DNA of 64,000 nucleotides from an uncultured Bacteroidales bacterium (GTDB lineage: Bacteria; Bacteroidota; Bacteroidia; Bacteroidales; UBA932), in assembly GCA_900321655.1 (NCBI GenBank), contig ONWU01000014.1, positions 61,208 through 125,207 on the forward strand. The letters run 5' to 3'. The notes under the pieces were generated by a model. It did no database searches. It was not told the DNA's origin and was given only the letters and a program-made list of their open reading frames with translations. Shown here piece after piece: positions 1 to 7,294 of this stretch. A program made the translations under genes and the position numbers. Every line of letters starts with the position of its first letter. The first letter of the stretch is position 1.

Positions 1-327
1 AAATACCAGAAAGCCAAGGCCGAAAAGAAACTCTACCAGCAGCAACTCTCCGACGCCCGCGAGCTGATCGAGCTGCAGGTGACCCAGCAGCGCAAGCTCT
101 TCGACGAGGCCGGGGAGAAGCTGCAGATGGCTTCCTCCAACGTGGATGCGGCCGAGGAGAACCTCCGCAGCGCCACCCTGGGCTTCGAGGCGGGCGTGAT
201 TCCCACCAACACCGTGCTGGCCGCCCACACGGCCTGGCTCAGCGCCCACAGCGAACTCATTGATGCCGGGATAGAGCTGCAGATGGCTGCCGCCTCCCTG
301 AAAAAAGCCGAAGGAAACAACAACTAA
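1..327 (+). CDS. TolC-family outer-membrane efflux protein, C-terminal end (partial)
   Basis: The reading frame is open from base 1, so only the last 108 residues are visible. They form a long amphipathic helix typical of the second TolC repeat (residues ending in VTQQRKLFDEAGEKL), followed by the loop motif LGFEAGVIPTNTVLAAHTAW, which matches the conserved 'Y..G..s..dvl.a' region where TolC proteins line the periplasmic tunnel. It would be the outer-membrane exit duct. The adaptor gene starts 11 bases after its stop and two ABC-2 permeases follow, so this is a tripartite export operon. The start lies upstream of the window. Confidence 0.88.
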   Translation, partial: KYQKAKAEKKLYQQQLSDARELIELQVTQQRKLFDEAGEKLQMASSNVDAAEENLRSATLGFEAGVIPTNTVLAAHTAWLSAHSELIDAGIELQMAAASLKKAEGNNN

Positions 328-338
328 ACGACAGACTT

Positions 339-1328
339 ATGAAAACCTCGAAAAACTATAATCTTCTCATTGGGGTGGCGGCCCTCGTCGCCATCGTCCT
401 CACCATCTCTGTTGTGGGATACATCGTTTCGCGCCCCCAGCCCGTCGTGATCCAGGGAGAGGCCGAGGCCACCGAATACCGCATCTCCGGCAAGGTGCCC
501 GGCCGAATTGAAGAGTTCCGCGGCACGGAAGGCCAGAAGGTGAAAAAAGGCGACACCCTCGTCATCATCGACTCTCCGGAGATCCGCGCCAAGATGGCCG
601 AAGCCAAAGCCGCCAAGACCGCCGCGGAGGCCCAGAAGAACAAGGCCATGAACGGCGCCCGCCGCGAGCAGATTACCGGGGCCTACGAAATGTGGCAGAA
701 AGCCCTGGTGGGAGAAGACGTGATGCGGAAATCCTACGAGAGAATGGTGAAGCTGCACGACGAGAAAGTGGTCTCGGACCAGAAATTCGATGAGGTGGAG
801 GCCCAGTATCACGCGGCCGTAGCCACCGCCAAGGCCGCCAAGAGCCAGTACGACATGGCCGTGAAGGGCGCCCGTCAGGAAGACAAGGACGCCGCCGTGG
901 CCCTGGTGGAAAGGGCCAGCGCCGCCGTGGATCTGGTGAATTCCTACCGGGACGAGATCCGTCTCACCTCCCCTTCGGACGGCATCATTGCCGACATCTA
1001 CCCCAAGGTGGGAGAACTGGTGGGCCAGGGCTCCCCTATCATGACCATCCAGGACCTGGATGACATGTGGTTCACCTTCAATGTGCGGGAAGACCGCCTG
1101 GAGGGTCTCCGGAGCGGAGACCACATCCTTCTCACGGTGCCCGCCCTGGGGAACCGGGAAGTACAGGCCACCGTCTATTATCTTTCGGCCCGCGAATCCT
1201 ACGCCACCTGGAAGGCCACCCGCGAAATCGGGGAATTTGACACGCGCACCTTCGAAGTGCGGGCCCGGCCGGACTACTCCGTGGAGGGCCTTCGCCCAGG
1301 CATGAGCGTGATCCTCAAGCGCAAGTAA
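339..1328 (+). CDS. HlyD-family membrane fusion (periplasmic adaptor) protein
   Basis: This 329-residue protein has one N-terminal membrane anchor (about residues 10-31), a first half-lipoyl motif (about 40-80, containing ISGKVPGRIEEF), an Ala/Lys/Glu-rich helical hairpin (about 80-200), the second half-lipoyl motif (SPSDGIIADIYPKVGELVGQ) and a C-terminal beta-barrel region. This is the standard order for HlyD/EmrA/YbhG-type adaptors, which bridge an inner-membrane transporter to TolC. The ATG lies 11 bases after the TolC stop, and the next permease starts 3 bases after this stop, so translation is probably coupled. The substrate cannot be read from the sequence. Confidence 0.93.
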   Translation: MKTSKNYNLLIGVAALVAIVLTISVVGYIVSRPQPVVIQGEAEATEYRISGKVPGRIEEFRGTEGQKVKKGDTLVIIDSPEIRAKMAEAKAAKTAAEAQKNKAMNGARREQITGAYEMWQKALVGEDVMRKSYERMVKLHDEKVVSDQKFDEVEAQYHAAVATAKAAKSQYDMAVKGARQEDKDAAVALVERASAAVDLVNSYRDEIRLTSPSDGIIADIYPKVGELVGQGSPIMTIQDLDDMWFTFNVREDRLEGLRSGDHILLTVPALGNREVQATVYYLSARESYATWKATREIGEFDTRTFEVRARPDYSVEGLRPGMSVILKRK

Positions 1329-1331
1329 ACG

Positions 1332-2492
1332 ATGAAAGACATCCTTAAGGTTATCCGGAGGGAACTGGGCATCATCCGAAAGCGCCCGGTGTACATCCTG
1401 GCTTCGGTGGGGGTGCTGCTGGTGAATGCCATCTTCTACATCTCCCTGATGCGGGACGGCCTGCCGCACGACCTTCCCATCGGCCTGGTAGACCTGGACC
1501 AAAGCTCCACCTCCCGGGCCCTTGCCCAGCAGCTGGACGCCACGCAGCTGGGGAAAGTGATCTATTACGATGACTTTCACCGGGCCCGGCAGGATATGGA
1601 AACCGGCCGTCTCACCTCCTATCTGGTGATTCCGGAAGGCTTCAATGCCGATATCCAGGCCCAGCGGCAGCCGCACATCGCCTATTACGTGAACTCCCTC
1701 TATTTTGTGGGAGGAGCGCTGGCGTACAAGGATATCCTGACGATGGTGAACCTCACCAGCGGAGCGGTGCAGCGGCAGGTGCTGCGGATGAAGGGCGTGA
1801 ACGAGAGGGAGATCATGAACCGCATCCAGCCCATCGTGCTGGACCAGCACCAGATTGGAAACCCCGCCACCAATTACGGGGTGTACCTGAACGGCGTGCT
1901 GCTCCCGGGCATCCTGGAGATGATTGTGATCCTGATCACGGTGTACGCCCTGGGATCCGAGATGAAATACGGAACCTCCCGGCATCTTCTGAAGATAGCC
2001 GGCGGCTCCTTCGAGAAGGCGCTGCTGGGGAAGATGGTTCCCTATGCCTTCATCTTCACGGTGCTGGGCATCACGCTGGAGCTGCTGCTGTTCCACTGGC
2101 TGAAGTACCCGCTGAAGGGGTCCCTGTGGTGGATGTTCCTGGATATTCTCCTGCTGGTGACGGCCTCCGAGGCCCTGGCGGTCTTTATCGTGGAACTGTT
2201 CCCGGTGCTCCGCATTGCCATCAGTATCGGCGCCATCGTGAGCGTTCTGGGCATTTCCCTGGCCGGTTTTACCTTCCCGGTGGAAGGGATGCCGCCCTAC
2301 ATCCAGGGCTTCAGCGCCATCTTCCCGCTTCGGCACTATTATCTTTTCCACGTACAGGAGACCATCTGGGGCAGCGGTTTTGCCGGCTGGTGGCAGGAGG
2401 TGGTGCACCTGCTGCTGTTCCTCTTCCTCCCTCCGGTTTTCTTCCGGCGCCTGAAGAGCGCCTATTTCTTGCAAGACTATGAAAGGAATTAG
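1332..2492 (+). CDS. ABC-2 type transporter permease (first of a pair)
   Basis: This 386-residue protein has the ABC-2 permease layout of the YhhJ/YbhR kind: a membrane segment near residues 20-40, a large extracytoplasmic domain (about 45-190, with GLVDLDQSSTSRALAQQL), then five or so membrane helices to the C-terminus. The last helices contain GISLAGFTFPVEGMP, a motif common in this family. The gene overlaps the next permease by 14 bases, so the two are almost certainly made together and may form a heterodimer. No ATP-binding subunit is encoded in the visible part of the operon. Confidence 0.9.
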   Translation: MKDILKVIRRELGIIRKRPVYILASVGVLLVNAIFYISLMRDGLPHDLPIGLVDLDQSSTSRALAQQLDATQLGKVIYYDDFHRARQDMETGRLTSYLVIPEGFNADIQAQRQPHIAYYVNSLYFVGGALAYKDILTMVNLTSGAVQRQVLRMKGVNEREIMNRIQPIVLDQHQIGNPATNYGVYLNGVLLPGILEMIVILITVYALGSEMKYGTSRHLLKIAGGSFEKALLGKMVPYAFIFTVLGITLELLLFHWLKYPLKGSLWWMFLDILLLVTASEALAVFIVELFPVLRIAISIGAIVSVLGISLAGFTFPVEGMPPYIQGFSAIFPLRHYYLFHVQETIWGSGFAGWWQEVVHLLLFLFLPPVFFRRLKSAYFLQDYERN

Positions 2493-3729
2493 CTATCTGG
2501 GAACCTGGGTACACGACTGGTACCGCATCTTCGTGAACGAGCTCAAGCTCATCTTCACGGACGCGGGCGTGCTCATCATCTTCTTCGTGGGCGGCCTGCT
2601 GTACCCGGTTCTGTACAACCTTATCTATATGAACGGCACGGTGGACGAGATGCCCGTCGCCGTGGTGGACCACTCCGGCGGCTCCTTCAGCCGGAGGTAC
2701 CTGCAGAAGGTGGATGCCACGCGGGAGTGCGAGATCCTCACCTACTGCGCCTCGCTGGAGGAAGCCAAAGGGCTGATGCAGAAAGGCCTCGTGCACGGAG
2801 TGATCCTGGTACCGGCCGATTTTGATAGCCGCCTCACCCGCGGGGAGCAGGGGGTTATCTCCACGTATGCCGATATGTCCAGCTTCCTGTATTACAAATG
2901 CCTCACGATGGGAACCAGCCTCACGATGCTGGACGAGATGCACCAGATCCAGACGGAGCGGTACTCTGCCGCAGGCTTCGACGGAAAAACGGCCTCCCAG
3001 CTGGTGCAGCCGGTGCTGTCGGAAGAGAATATGCCCTACAACCGGGCCTTCTCCTATACCATCTTCTTCATATCGGCCGCCCTGCTGCTGGTGATCCAGC
3101 AGACTATGTTCTACGGCTCTTCCCTCCTGGCGGGAACCCTGCGGGAGCAGAACCGCAGCTTTGCCTCTATGCCGCGGGAGCTGCAGGGGCTGGGCATCGG
3201 CCGGGTGATCCTGGGCCGCGGCGCCGCCTACATGGCCGTGTACCTGTGTACCGGCACCATTATCGCCCTTCTCATCCCCTGGCTGTTCCACCTGCCGCAG
3301 CACGCCTGGTGGGGAGACATTATGATCCTGCTGGTGTTCTACATCCTGGACTGCATCTTCTTCACCTTCACCTGGAGCACGCTTATCTGGAAACGGGAAA
3401 CGGTGTTTGTGCTGTTCCTGTCCGTCTCCCCCATGTGCATGTTCCTGACGGGCTTCTCCTGGCCCGTGACGGCCATTCCGGAGTTCTGGCAGTGGGTCAG
3501 CTACCTCTTCCCCTCTACTTTCGGCTGCCGGGCGTTCATCAACCTGAACACGGCGGGGTGCACCCTGGCCGATGTGACACACGAGTTCCACGCCATGATC
3601 ATTCAGACCGTGGTGTACTACGTGCTGGCCTCCGTGGCCATATTTATAGAGAATAAGATGCTTACTTCTTCTTCCGTCGGCCAATCAGGCGCAGCAGCAC
3701 CGGAACCACATCCCGCTTCACGCCCATAG
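2479..3729 (+). CDS. ABC-2 type transporter permease (second of a pair)
   Basis: This 416-residue paralogue of the preceding permease has a membrane segment near residues 28-48, an extracytoplasmic domain containing VAVVDHSGGSFSRRYLQKVD, and C-terminal membrane helices including FLTGFSWPVTAIPEFWQW. It probably pairs with the upstream permease in one inner-membrane export complex. Its last 22 codons lie inside the 3' end of the convergent holin-like gene, an overlap of 68 bases. That tail (SSSVGQSGAAAPEPHPASRP) is low in hydrophobic residues and may be an unselected extension. Confidence 0.9.
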   Translation: MKGISYLGTWVHDWYRIFVNELKLIFTDAGVLIIFFVGGLLYPVLYNLIYMNGTVDEMPVAVVDHSGGSFSRRYLQKVDATRECEILTYCASLEEAKGLMQKGLVHGVILVPADFDSRLTRGEQGVISTYADMSSFLYYKCLTMGTSLTMLDEMHQIQTERYSAAGFDGKTASQLVQPVLSEENMPYNRAFSYTIFFISAALLLVIQQTMFYGSSLLAGTLREQNRSFASMPRELQGLGIGRVILGRGAAYMAVYLCTGTIIALLIPWLFHLPQHAWWGDIMILLVFYILDCIFFTFTWSTLIWKRETVFVLFLSVSPMCMFLTGFSWPVTAIPEFWQWVSYLFPSTFGCRAFINLNTAGCTLADVTHEFHAMIIQTVVYYVLASVAIFIENKMLTSSSVGQSGAAAPEPHPASRP

Positions 3730-4216
3730 ACACCAGGTGCTTGGGGGCATAGTAGGTGCGGGCATTCTGGATGCGGGCCGATATGTTCTCCTCGCTCCTG
3801 CGGACGCGGTTCTTGCTGCGGGCGAGGGCTTCGTCCAGCTGCTTCTGCGTGCTGATGGGATTGACCTTGGCATCTTCCGGCGACAGCATGCTGGTGAACA
3901 GCCCCACGAAGGTGTTCTTGAACAGGACGCTGCGGCACAGCCAGAGGATGATCAGCAGAAGGAGCAGGGCGCCGGCCACGATGAGGGCGGCATAGCCATA
4001 GCTGCCCATCCACTCTCCCAGCAGCAGGACGCCGCTGAAGGCGAGCAGAAGGACCAGCGCGGCTGCCACCTGCACAATCAGGAGGATGCTGGCCATCGCG
4101 CCTGTCCCTCGGGACAGGCCCTTGGCGGCCTGGAGCTTGACGTCGTCTATTTCAGCGTCGGCATAGCCCCTCACCTCCTGGGCCAGTTTCTCCATCGGAG
4201 AGATGAGCCTACTCAT
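3662..4216 (-). CDS. Holin-like membrane protein (putative holin superfamily / DUF1469-like)
   Basis: The 184-residue protein starts with a short amphipathic stretch (EKLAQEVRGYADAEIDDVKL), has two strongly hydrophobic helices (about residues 40-68 and 76-100), and ends in a basic cytoplasmic tail (GRRKKK). This layout fits the phage-holin-family/DUF1469 proteins that commonly sit beside YtxH proteins in Bacteroidota. Its ATG overlaps the upstream YtxH gene by 8 bases. The family name comes from layout and context, because there is no catalytic motif. It is unlikely to be a prophage remnant, since no phage genes are near. Confidence 0.7.
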   Translation of the reverse strand: MSRLISPMEKLAQEVRGYADAEIDDVKLQAAKGLSRGTGAMASILLIVQVAAALVLLLAFSGVLLLGEWMGSYGYAALIVAGALLLLLIILWLCRSVLFKNTFVGLFTSMLSPEDAKVNPISTQKQLDEALARSKNRVRRSEENISARIQNARTYYAPKHLVSMGVKRDVVPVLLRLIGRRKKK

Positions 4217-4442
4217 CGGCCTTCTCTACAACATCTTCCGCGGCCTTGGCCAGACCGTCTGCGAAGTTCTCCACCTCCTGTTCGGCCTTCTCCAGGGCGC
4301 CACGGAGCTTGTCCAGTCCGTCTTCTGCGCTCCTGCGGAGCTGATCGCGGGTTTCTTCTCCTTTTTCAGGAGCAAACAGAACACCAAGGATGGCACCGGC
4401 TGCCAGACCGGCTACAAGGGCAAAAAAGGTATTGGTTTTCAT
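4209..4442 (-). CDS. YtxH domain-containing small membrane-anchored protein
   Basis: The 77-residue protein has an N-terminal Gly/Ala-rich membrane segment (ALVAGLAAGAILGVLFAPEK) followed by a charged helical tail rich in Lys and Glu. The 'G..lG.l.aP.kG.e.R..l' pattern is the YtxH signature. Such proteins are often linked to envelope or stress functions, but their exact role is unknown. The gene overlaps the downstream holin-like gene by 8 bases and has a -7 box about 34 bases upstream of its start. Confidence 0.85.
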   Translation of the reverse strand: MKTNTFFALVAGLAAGAILGVLFAPEKGEETRDQLRRSAEDGLDKLRGALEKAEQEVENFADGLAKAAEDVVEKADE

Positions 4443-4475
4443 AGTGTTAGTAAATTAATGTCTGTACTTATACCA

Positions 4476-4483
4476 CAAATATA
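4476..4483 (-). promoter_or_regulatory. Bacteroidota -7 promoter box for the YtxH/holin-like pair
   Basis: The minus strand reads TATATTTG, a match to TAnnTTTG, 33 bases before the YtxH start codon. No clear -33 TTG element is visible. Confidence 0.5.
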
Positions 4484-4541
4484 ATCATTTTTACCAACAT
4501 CCTACCCATTTCCTGCTTTTTTTGCCCATTCCTGGCGGGTT

Positions 4542-4632
4542 CCGTGCCTGCTTTCGTCCTGTCTCCGTGCCTGCCTCCGTGCTTGCTTTCGTCCTGCCTC
4601 CGTGCCTGCCTCCGTGCTTGCTTTCGTCCTGC
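4542..4632. repeat. Short 35-bp tandem repeat
   Basis: The plus strand shows about 2.6 copies of a 35-base unit made of a 12-base part (CGTGCCTGCCTC) and a 23-base part (beginning CGTGCTTGCTTTCGTCC). It directly abuts the larger 22-bp repeat array that follows and uses different sequence. No gene is present here. The open frames crossing it are a by-product of the repeat. Confidence 0.7.
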
Positions 4633-4921
4633 TGTCCGTCCGTCGCAGGTCAGAGCACTTTCCGTCGCAGGTCCGGGGGTTTTCCGTCCCAGGTCCAACA
4701 ACGTACCGTCCCCGGTCCGCATTTTTGCCCTGGACCTGCGACGGTTTTCGGCATTCTGTGCATTCTGGCGTCCCCGGTCCCCGACAAAACTACGGACCGG
4801 GGACACAAACCCTTCGGACCAGGGACACAAGCCCAACCGACCGGGGACACAAACCCAACCGACCGGGGACGCAAACCTTTCGGACCAGGGACAGAGGTGG
4901 TGGAGAACCAGGGACAGAGGT
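4632..4921. repeat. 22-bp inverted-arm repeat array with conserved core (array 1)
   Basis: This array fills the gap between the YtxH gene and tRNA-Val. On the right, units of GGACCNGGGACRSAAA plus a few variable bases recur with exact 22-base spacing (GGAC at 4801, 4823, 4845, 4867, 4889, then 4912). On the left, the same unit appears in the opposite orientation (CCGTCCCAGGTCC). Between them, 4717-4798 is a conserved core containing GGTTTTCGGCATTCTGTGC and CCCCGACAAAACTACGGACC. The same structure recurs at 11.3, 13.7 and 16.4-17.0 kb. I see no coding gene here. See findings. Confidence 0.85.
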
Positions 4922-4975
4922 GCCGAGGAGACCGGAAACGGGGTGGCAGGGCCGGGGCGCCAGCACGAGAGGGCA

Positions 4976-5006
4976 CAAAAAAAACTCTCACCGGGAAGGT
5001 GAGAGT
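4976..5006 (-). terminator. Rho-independent terminator of tRNA-Val
   Basis: On the minus strand an 8-bp stem (CTCTCACC / GGTGAGAG) with a five-base loop is followed by a run of eight T. It starts about 9 bases after the tRNA 3' end. Confidence 0.85.
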
Positions 5007-5014
5007 GGAAGGAG

Positions 5015-5089
5015 TAGGGACGATCGGATTCGAACCGATGACCTCTTCAATGTGACTGAAGCGCTCTAAACCAGCTGAGCTACGCCCCT
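5015..5089 (-). tRNA. tRNA-Val (anticodon CAC)
   Basis: The reverse complement folds into a full cloverleaf of 75 nt. It has acceptor AGGGGCG/CGUCCCU with discriminator A, D-stem GCUC/GAGC, anticodon stem CUUCA/UGAAG with loop GUCACAU (anticodon CAC at 5052-5054), and T-arm with loop UUCGAAU. No CCA is encoded. A promoter box and a terminator flank it, so it is a single-gene transcript. Confidence 0.95.
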
Positions 5090-5103
5090 ATGATTGGGGA
5101 CTG

Positions 5104-5111
5104 CAAAGGTA
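5104..5111 (-). promoter_or_regulatory. -7 promoter box of tRNA-Val
   Basis: The minus strand reads TACCTTTG (TAnnTTTG) 14 bases before the tRNA 5' end. Confidence 0.65.
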
Positions 5112-5145
5112 ACACCTTTTCCCGAATTACCAAAATTTTTTTGGG

Positions 5146-6363
5146 CTATTTGCGCAATCGGCCTATGGCGTGTTCCAGACTCTCGGAAGGTTCTATGATG
5201 TTATAATCGGCCCAGAAGTCCGGGTCCAGGAACTCTTCGGCCTTGTCGTTCAGGTAATCCGTGGAGCGGAAGCGCTCCTTGCGGAGAATGGGAACGGCTT
5301 CCGGGCGCACGTCCGTAACCACCAGCTCGTTCACGGCGGTATAGCGCGTCTTGAACAGGCGCTTTCTCCAGTCGCAGGTGAAACGCATCGTGGAGCGGAA
5401 ATACTCCAGGCGGATCTGGTCTCCCACGGGCCGATAATTGAGGACGATGGTGGCCTCCTCCGGGAAGAAACGCAGGCTCATAGGTTTGGAGACCAGGATG
5501 GCGCGGATGGCCTTGGCCCGGTCTCTCATATCCAGCGAGGCCTCGATGCGCGTGAAAGTAAGGTTTTCCCGGTCTATGTACAGCACCACGTAATAGAGGG
5601 CATTGTCTGCCTCGCGGGCCGGCGTCATCCGGATCACGAACTGCAGGCGGTCTCCCATATAGGCGGGCCGATCCATCTCGAAGTTATAGAACTGCATTTC
5701 GTCTTCGTCGAAAAGGAGGGCCGGGTTCTTGAGGAAATCGCAGTTGAGAACCATCTGGGGACCGCCCTGCGTTTTCACGCTGAGGGTATCCCTCTTCCGC
5801 TGGCTCACCAGCAGGCGGCTCTTTTCCAGGGCGGCGGCATCCCCGGAGTAATACTGGCGCATTCCGGACTTTTCTCGGTACAGGCGGGCCACCGCCTCGG
5901 CCACATACGTATATCTGTTCCTTTTCTGGATGGTTTCCCGGTAGAAGCACTCCAGCAGCTCCGGCTGCGGACAGTACGTATCCGGCACCCGGGCCAGGGC
6001 CGCCCGCACGATGTCTCCGGGGTCTCCGGAGACGATGGAAGCTTCCGCCAGGGTGTAGTCTTCCGGCACCAGGCTGATTTTCAGATTGTCCGAGGCCGGA
6101 ACCCACTGGGACTTGTACCCCAGGAAGGAGAACTGGACGGCCTCAATGCGGCGGTCACTCTTGAGGAGGAACTCTCCGTCTGCATTGGTGACGGTGGCGT
6201 GATGGCGCCCCGGAACCGAAACGTGCACGGCTTCCAGCACCCGGCCCGTCTGGGCATCCCTTACCTTTCCCCGCACCGTGTAGCCCAGGCGGAGACTGTC
6301 CATCTGACCCCAAGCGGAAAGGGAAATGAGTGTAAACAATATGATTGTCAACCACTTTCGCAT
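5146..6363 (-). CDS. Exported protein with carboxypeptidase regulatory-like domain
   Basis: The 405-residue protein has a cleavable signal peptide (hydrophobic to about residue 17, ending SAWGQ), then a carboxypeptidase-D regulatory-like beta-sandwich (about 28-110, with VRGKVRDAQTGRVLEAVHVS and the later NADGEFLL). The rest is predicted beta-rich, including ECFYRETIQKRNRYTYVAEA, a pattern seen in Bacteroidota envelope proteins of the DUF5686/carboxypeptidase-like group. It probably acts in the periplasm or outer membrane. A -7 box ends only 7 bases before the ATG, so the mRNA may be nearly leaderless. No enzymatic motif is visible. Confidence 0.85.
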   Translation of the reverse strand: MRKWLTIILFTLISLSAWGQMDSLRLGYTVRGKVRDAQTGRVLEAVHVSVPGRHHATVTNADGEFLLKSDRRIEAVQFSFLGYKSQWVPASDNLKISLVPEDYTLAEASIVSGDPGDIVRAALARVPDTYCPQPELLECFYRETIQKRNRYTYVAEAVARLYREKSGMRQYYSGDAAALEKSRLLVSQRKRDTLSVKTQGGPQMVLNCDFLKNPALLFDEDEMQFYNFEMDRPAYMGDRLQFVIRMTPAREADNALYYVVLYIDRENLTFTRIEASLDMRDRAKAIRAILVSKPMSLRFFPEEATIVLNYRPVGDQIRLEYFRSTMRFTCDWRKRLFKTRYTAVNELVVTDVRPEAVPILRKERFRSTDYLNDKAEEFLDPDFWADYNIIEPSESLEHAIGRLRK

Positions 6364-6370
6364 ACCATAG

Positions 6371-6378
6371 CAAAAGTA
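6371..6378 (-). promoter_or_regulatory. -7 promoter box of the carboxypeptidase-regulatory-domain gene
   Basis: The minus strand reads TACTTTTG (TAnnTTTG), leaving only 7 bases to the ATG at 6363. Transcription should begin at or next to the start codon. Confidence 0.6.
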
Positions 6379-6410
6379 CGAAGAAAAGCGAAAAAAACAA
6401 ATATTTTCCG

Positions 6411-6418
6411 TAACTTTG
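6411..6418 (+). promoter_or_regulatory. -7 promoter box of tRNA-Ser
   Basis: The plus strand reads TAACTTTG, 12 bases before the tRNA 5' end. It is divergent from the promoter at 6371-6378. Confidence 0.7.
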
Positions 6419-6430
6419 CAATCCCTTTCC

Positions 6431-6515
6431 GGAGGTGTGGCCGAGTGGTCGATGGCGGCAGTCTTGAAAACTGTTGAACTGAAAGGTTCCGGGGGTTCGA
6501 ATCCCTCCGCCTCCG
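6431..6515 (+). tRNA. tRNA-Ser (anticodon TGA)
   Basis: This is an 85-nt class II tRNA. It has acceptor GGAGGTG/CGCCTCC with discriminator G, anticodon loop CTTGAAA (TGA at 6465-6467), a long variable arm (GTTGAACTGAAAGGTTCCG region) and T-arm GGGGG TTCGAAT CCCTC. No CCA is encoded. Confidence 0.95.
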
Positions 6516-6530
6516 CAGATGAAATTACCG

Positions 6531-6580
6531 ATGAATGGACCTTGAAAGTTTACTCTCTCAAGGTCCATTCATTTGAATTC
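6531..6580 (+). terminator. Rho-independent terminator after tRNA-Ser
   Basis: A perfect 15-bp stem (ATGAATGGACCTTGA at 6531-6545 with its exact complement at 6558-6572) with a 12-base loop is followed by a T-rich stretch. The hairpin is unusually long for a tRNA terminator and is symmetric enough to also stop the convergent flavin reductase-like transcript. Confidence 0.75.
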
Positions 6581-6607
6581 TATTTCGTCAACAGGGTCCC
6601 GAAGTGA

Positions 6608-7282
6608 TTACTCGGTGAACTTCTTGCCGGCACCCCAGGCCTTGCCCACTTCCTCTCCAACGGAGCGGTAAGACATGGCGGCCGCATCGAAGACGATGGG
6701 TTTGAGCTTGGCAAGATCCACCTTGCCGTCGGTGAGGATGCTCTCATCGGCAGACATATTCACCACTTCGCCCACAAGGATACCGCCTTCCCAGCTCACC
6801 ACCTTGCATTCGAGGGTGAGGGGATACTCGTTGATGATAGGAGCGTCCACATTGGGGCTGGGGGTAACCGTGAAGCCGGCCTTGGCCACCTTGTCGGGGA
6901 CCTGGTTGCCGCTCACAAGGCCGAAGTAATCGGACTCGGCTACGGTTCTCTCATCGGCAAAGGAGACCGTGAAGGCGCCGGTGAGCTCCAGGTTCTCCGT
7001 GGTCTTGTGCTTGGACATAGAGACGACAATCTGATTGTGGTCATACTGCCCGGCCCAGGCGGCCATCATCACGTCGGGGGTGTGGTCTTTGTCCCAGGTG
7101 GCGATCATCACGCAGGGCTGCGGGGTGGTCATAAGGGCGTGGGCGGCGCCGAAGTTCTTGCGCCCGGAGACTTCTTTCAGGGGTTCATTCGTATTCATAT
7201 CAGATGTGTTTTGGTTACCGGTGTTTTTGCAGCCGACCGCGGAAACCAGCGCGGCAACGGCAATAATTAAGAATCTTTTCAT
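6608..7282 (-). CDS. Flavin reductase-like (FMN-binding split barrel) protein with lipoprotein signal
   Basis: The 224-residue protein begins with a lipoprotein signal (MKRFLIIAVAALVSAVGC, lipid-attachment Cys18) and a short polar linker. The rest matches the flavoredoxin/flavin reductase-like split barrel (about residues 40-215): HALMTTPQPCVMIATWDKD, AAWAGQYDHNQIVVSMSKHK, FTVSFADERTVAESDYFG and GILVGEVVNMSADES. Family members bind FMN and are normally cytoplasmic, so export as a lipoprotein is unusual. An internal Met at residue 29 could give a cytoplasmic form. It is the last gene of a run of exported proteins starting near 11192. Confidence 0.85.
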   Translation of the reverse strand: MKRFLIIAVAALVSAVGCKNTGNQNTSDMNTNEPLKEVSGRKNFGAAHALMTTPQPCVMIATWDKDHTPDVMMAAWAGQYDHNQIVVSMSKHKTTENLELTGAFTVSFADERTVAESDYFGLVSGNQVPDKVAKAGFTVTPSPNVDAPIINEYPLTLECKVVSWEGGILVGEVVNMSADESILTDGKVDLAKLKPIVFDAAAMSYRSVGEEVGKAWGAGKKFTE

Positions 7283-7294
7283 ATTGTTAGTCTT

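Noticed and set aside
3662-4442. A prophage remnant suggested by the holin-like gene.
   Set aside because: It is paired with a YtxH gene and surrounded by ordinary chromosomal genes, with no other phage functions or attachment sites.
4522-5069. Overlapping open frames of 110-180 codons through array 1, and the same at 11245-11682, 13645-14159 and 16360-17112, which could be called as small repetitive proteins.
   Set aside because: All frames are open because the repeat lacks stops, peptides differ by frame, there is no promoter or start context, and one frame runs into tRNA-Val.
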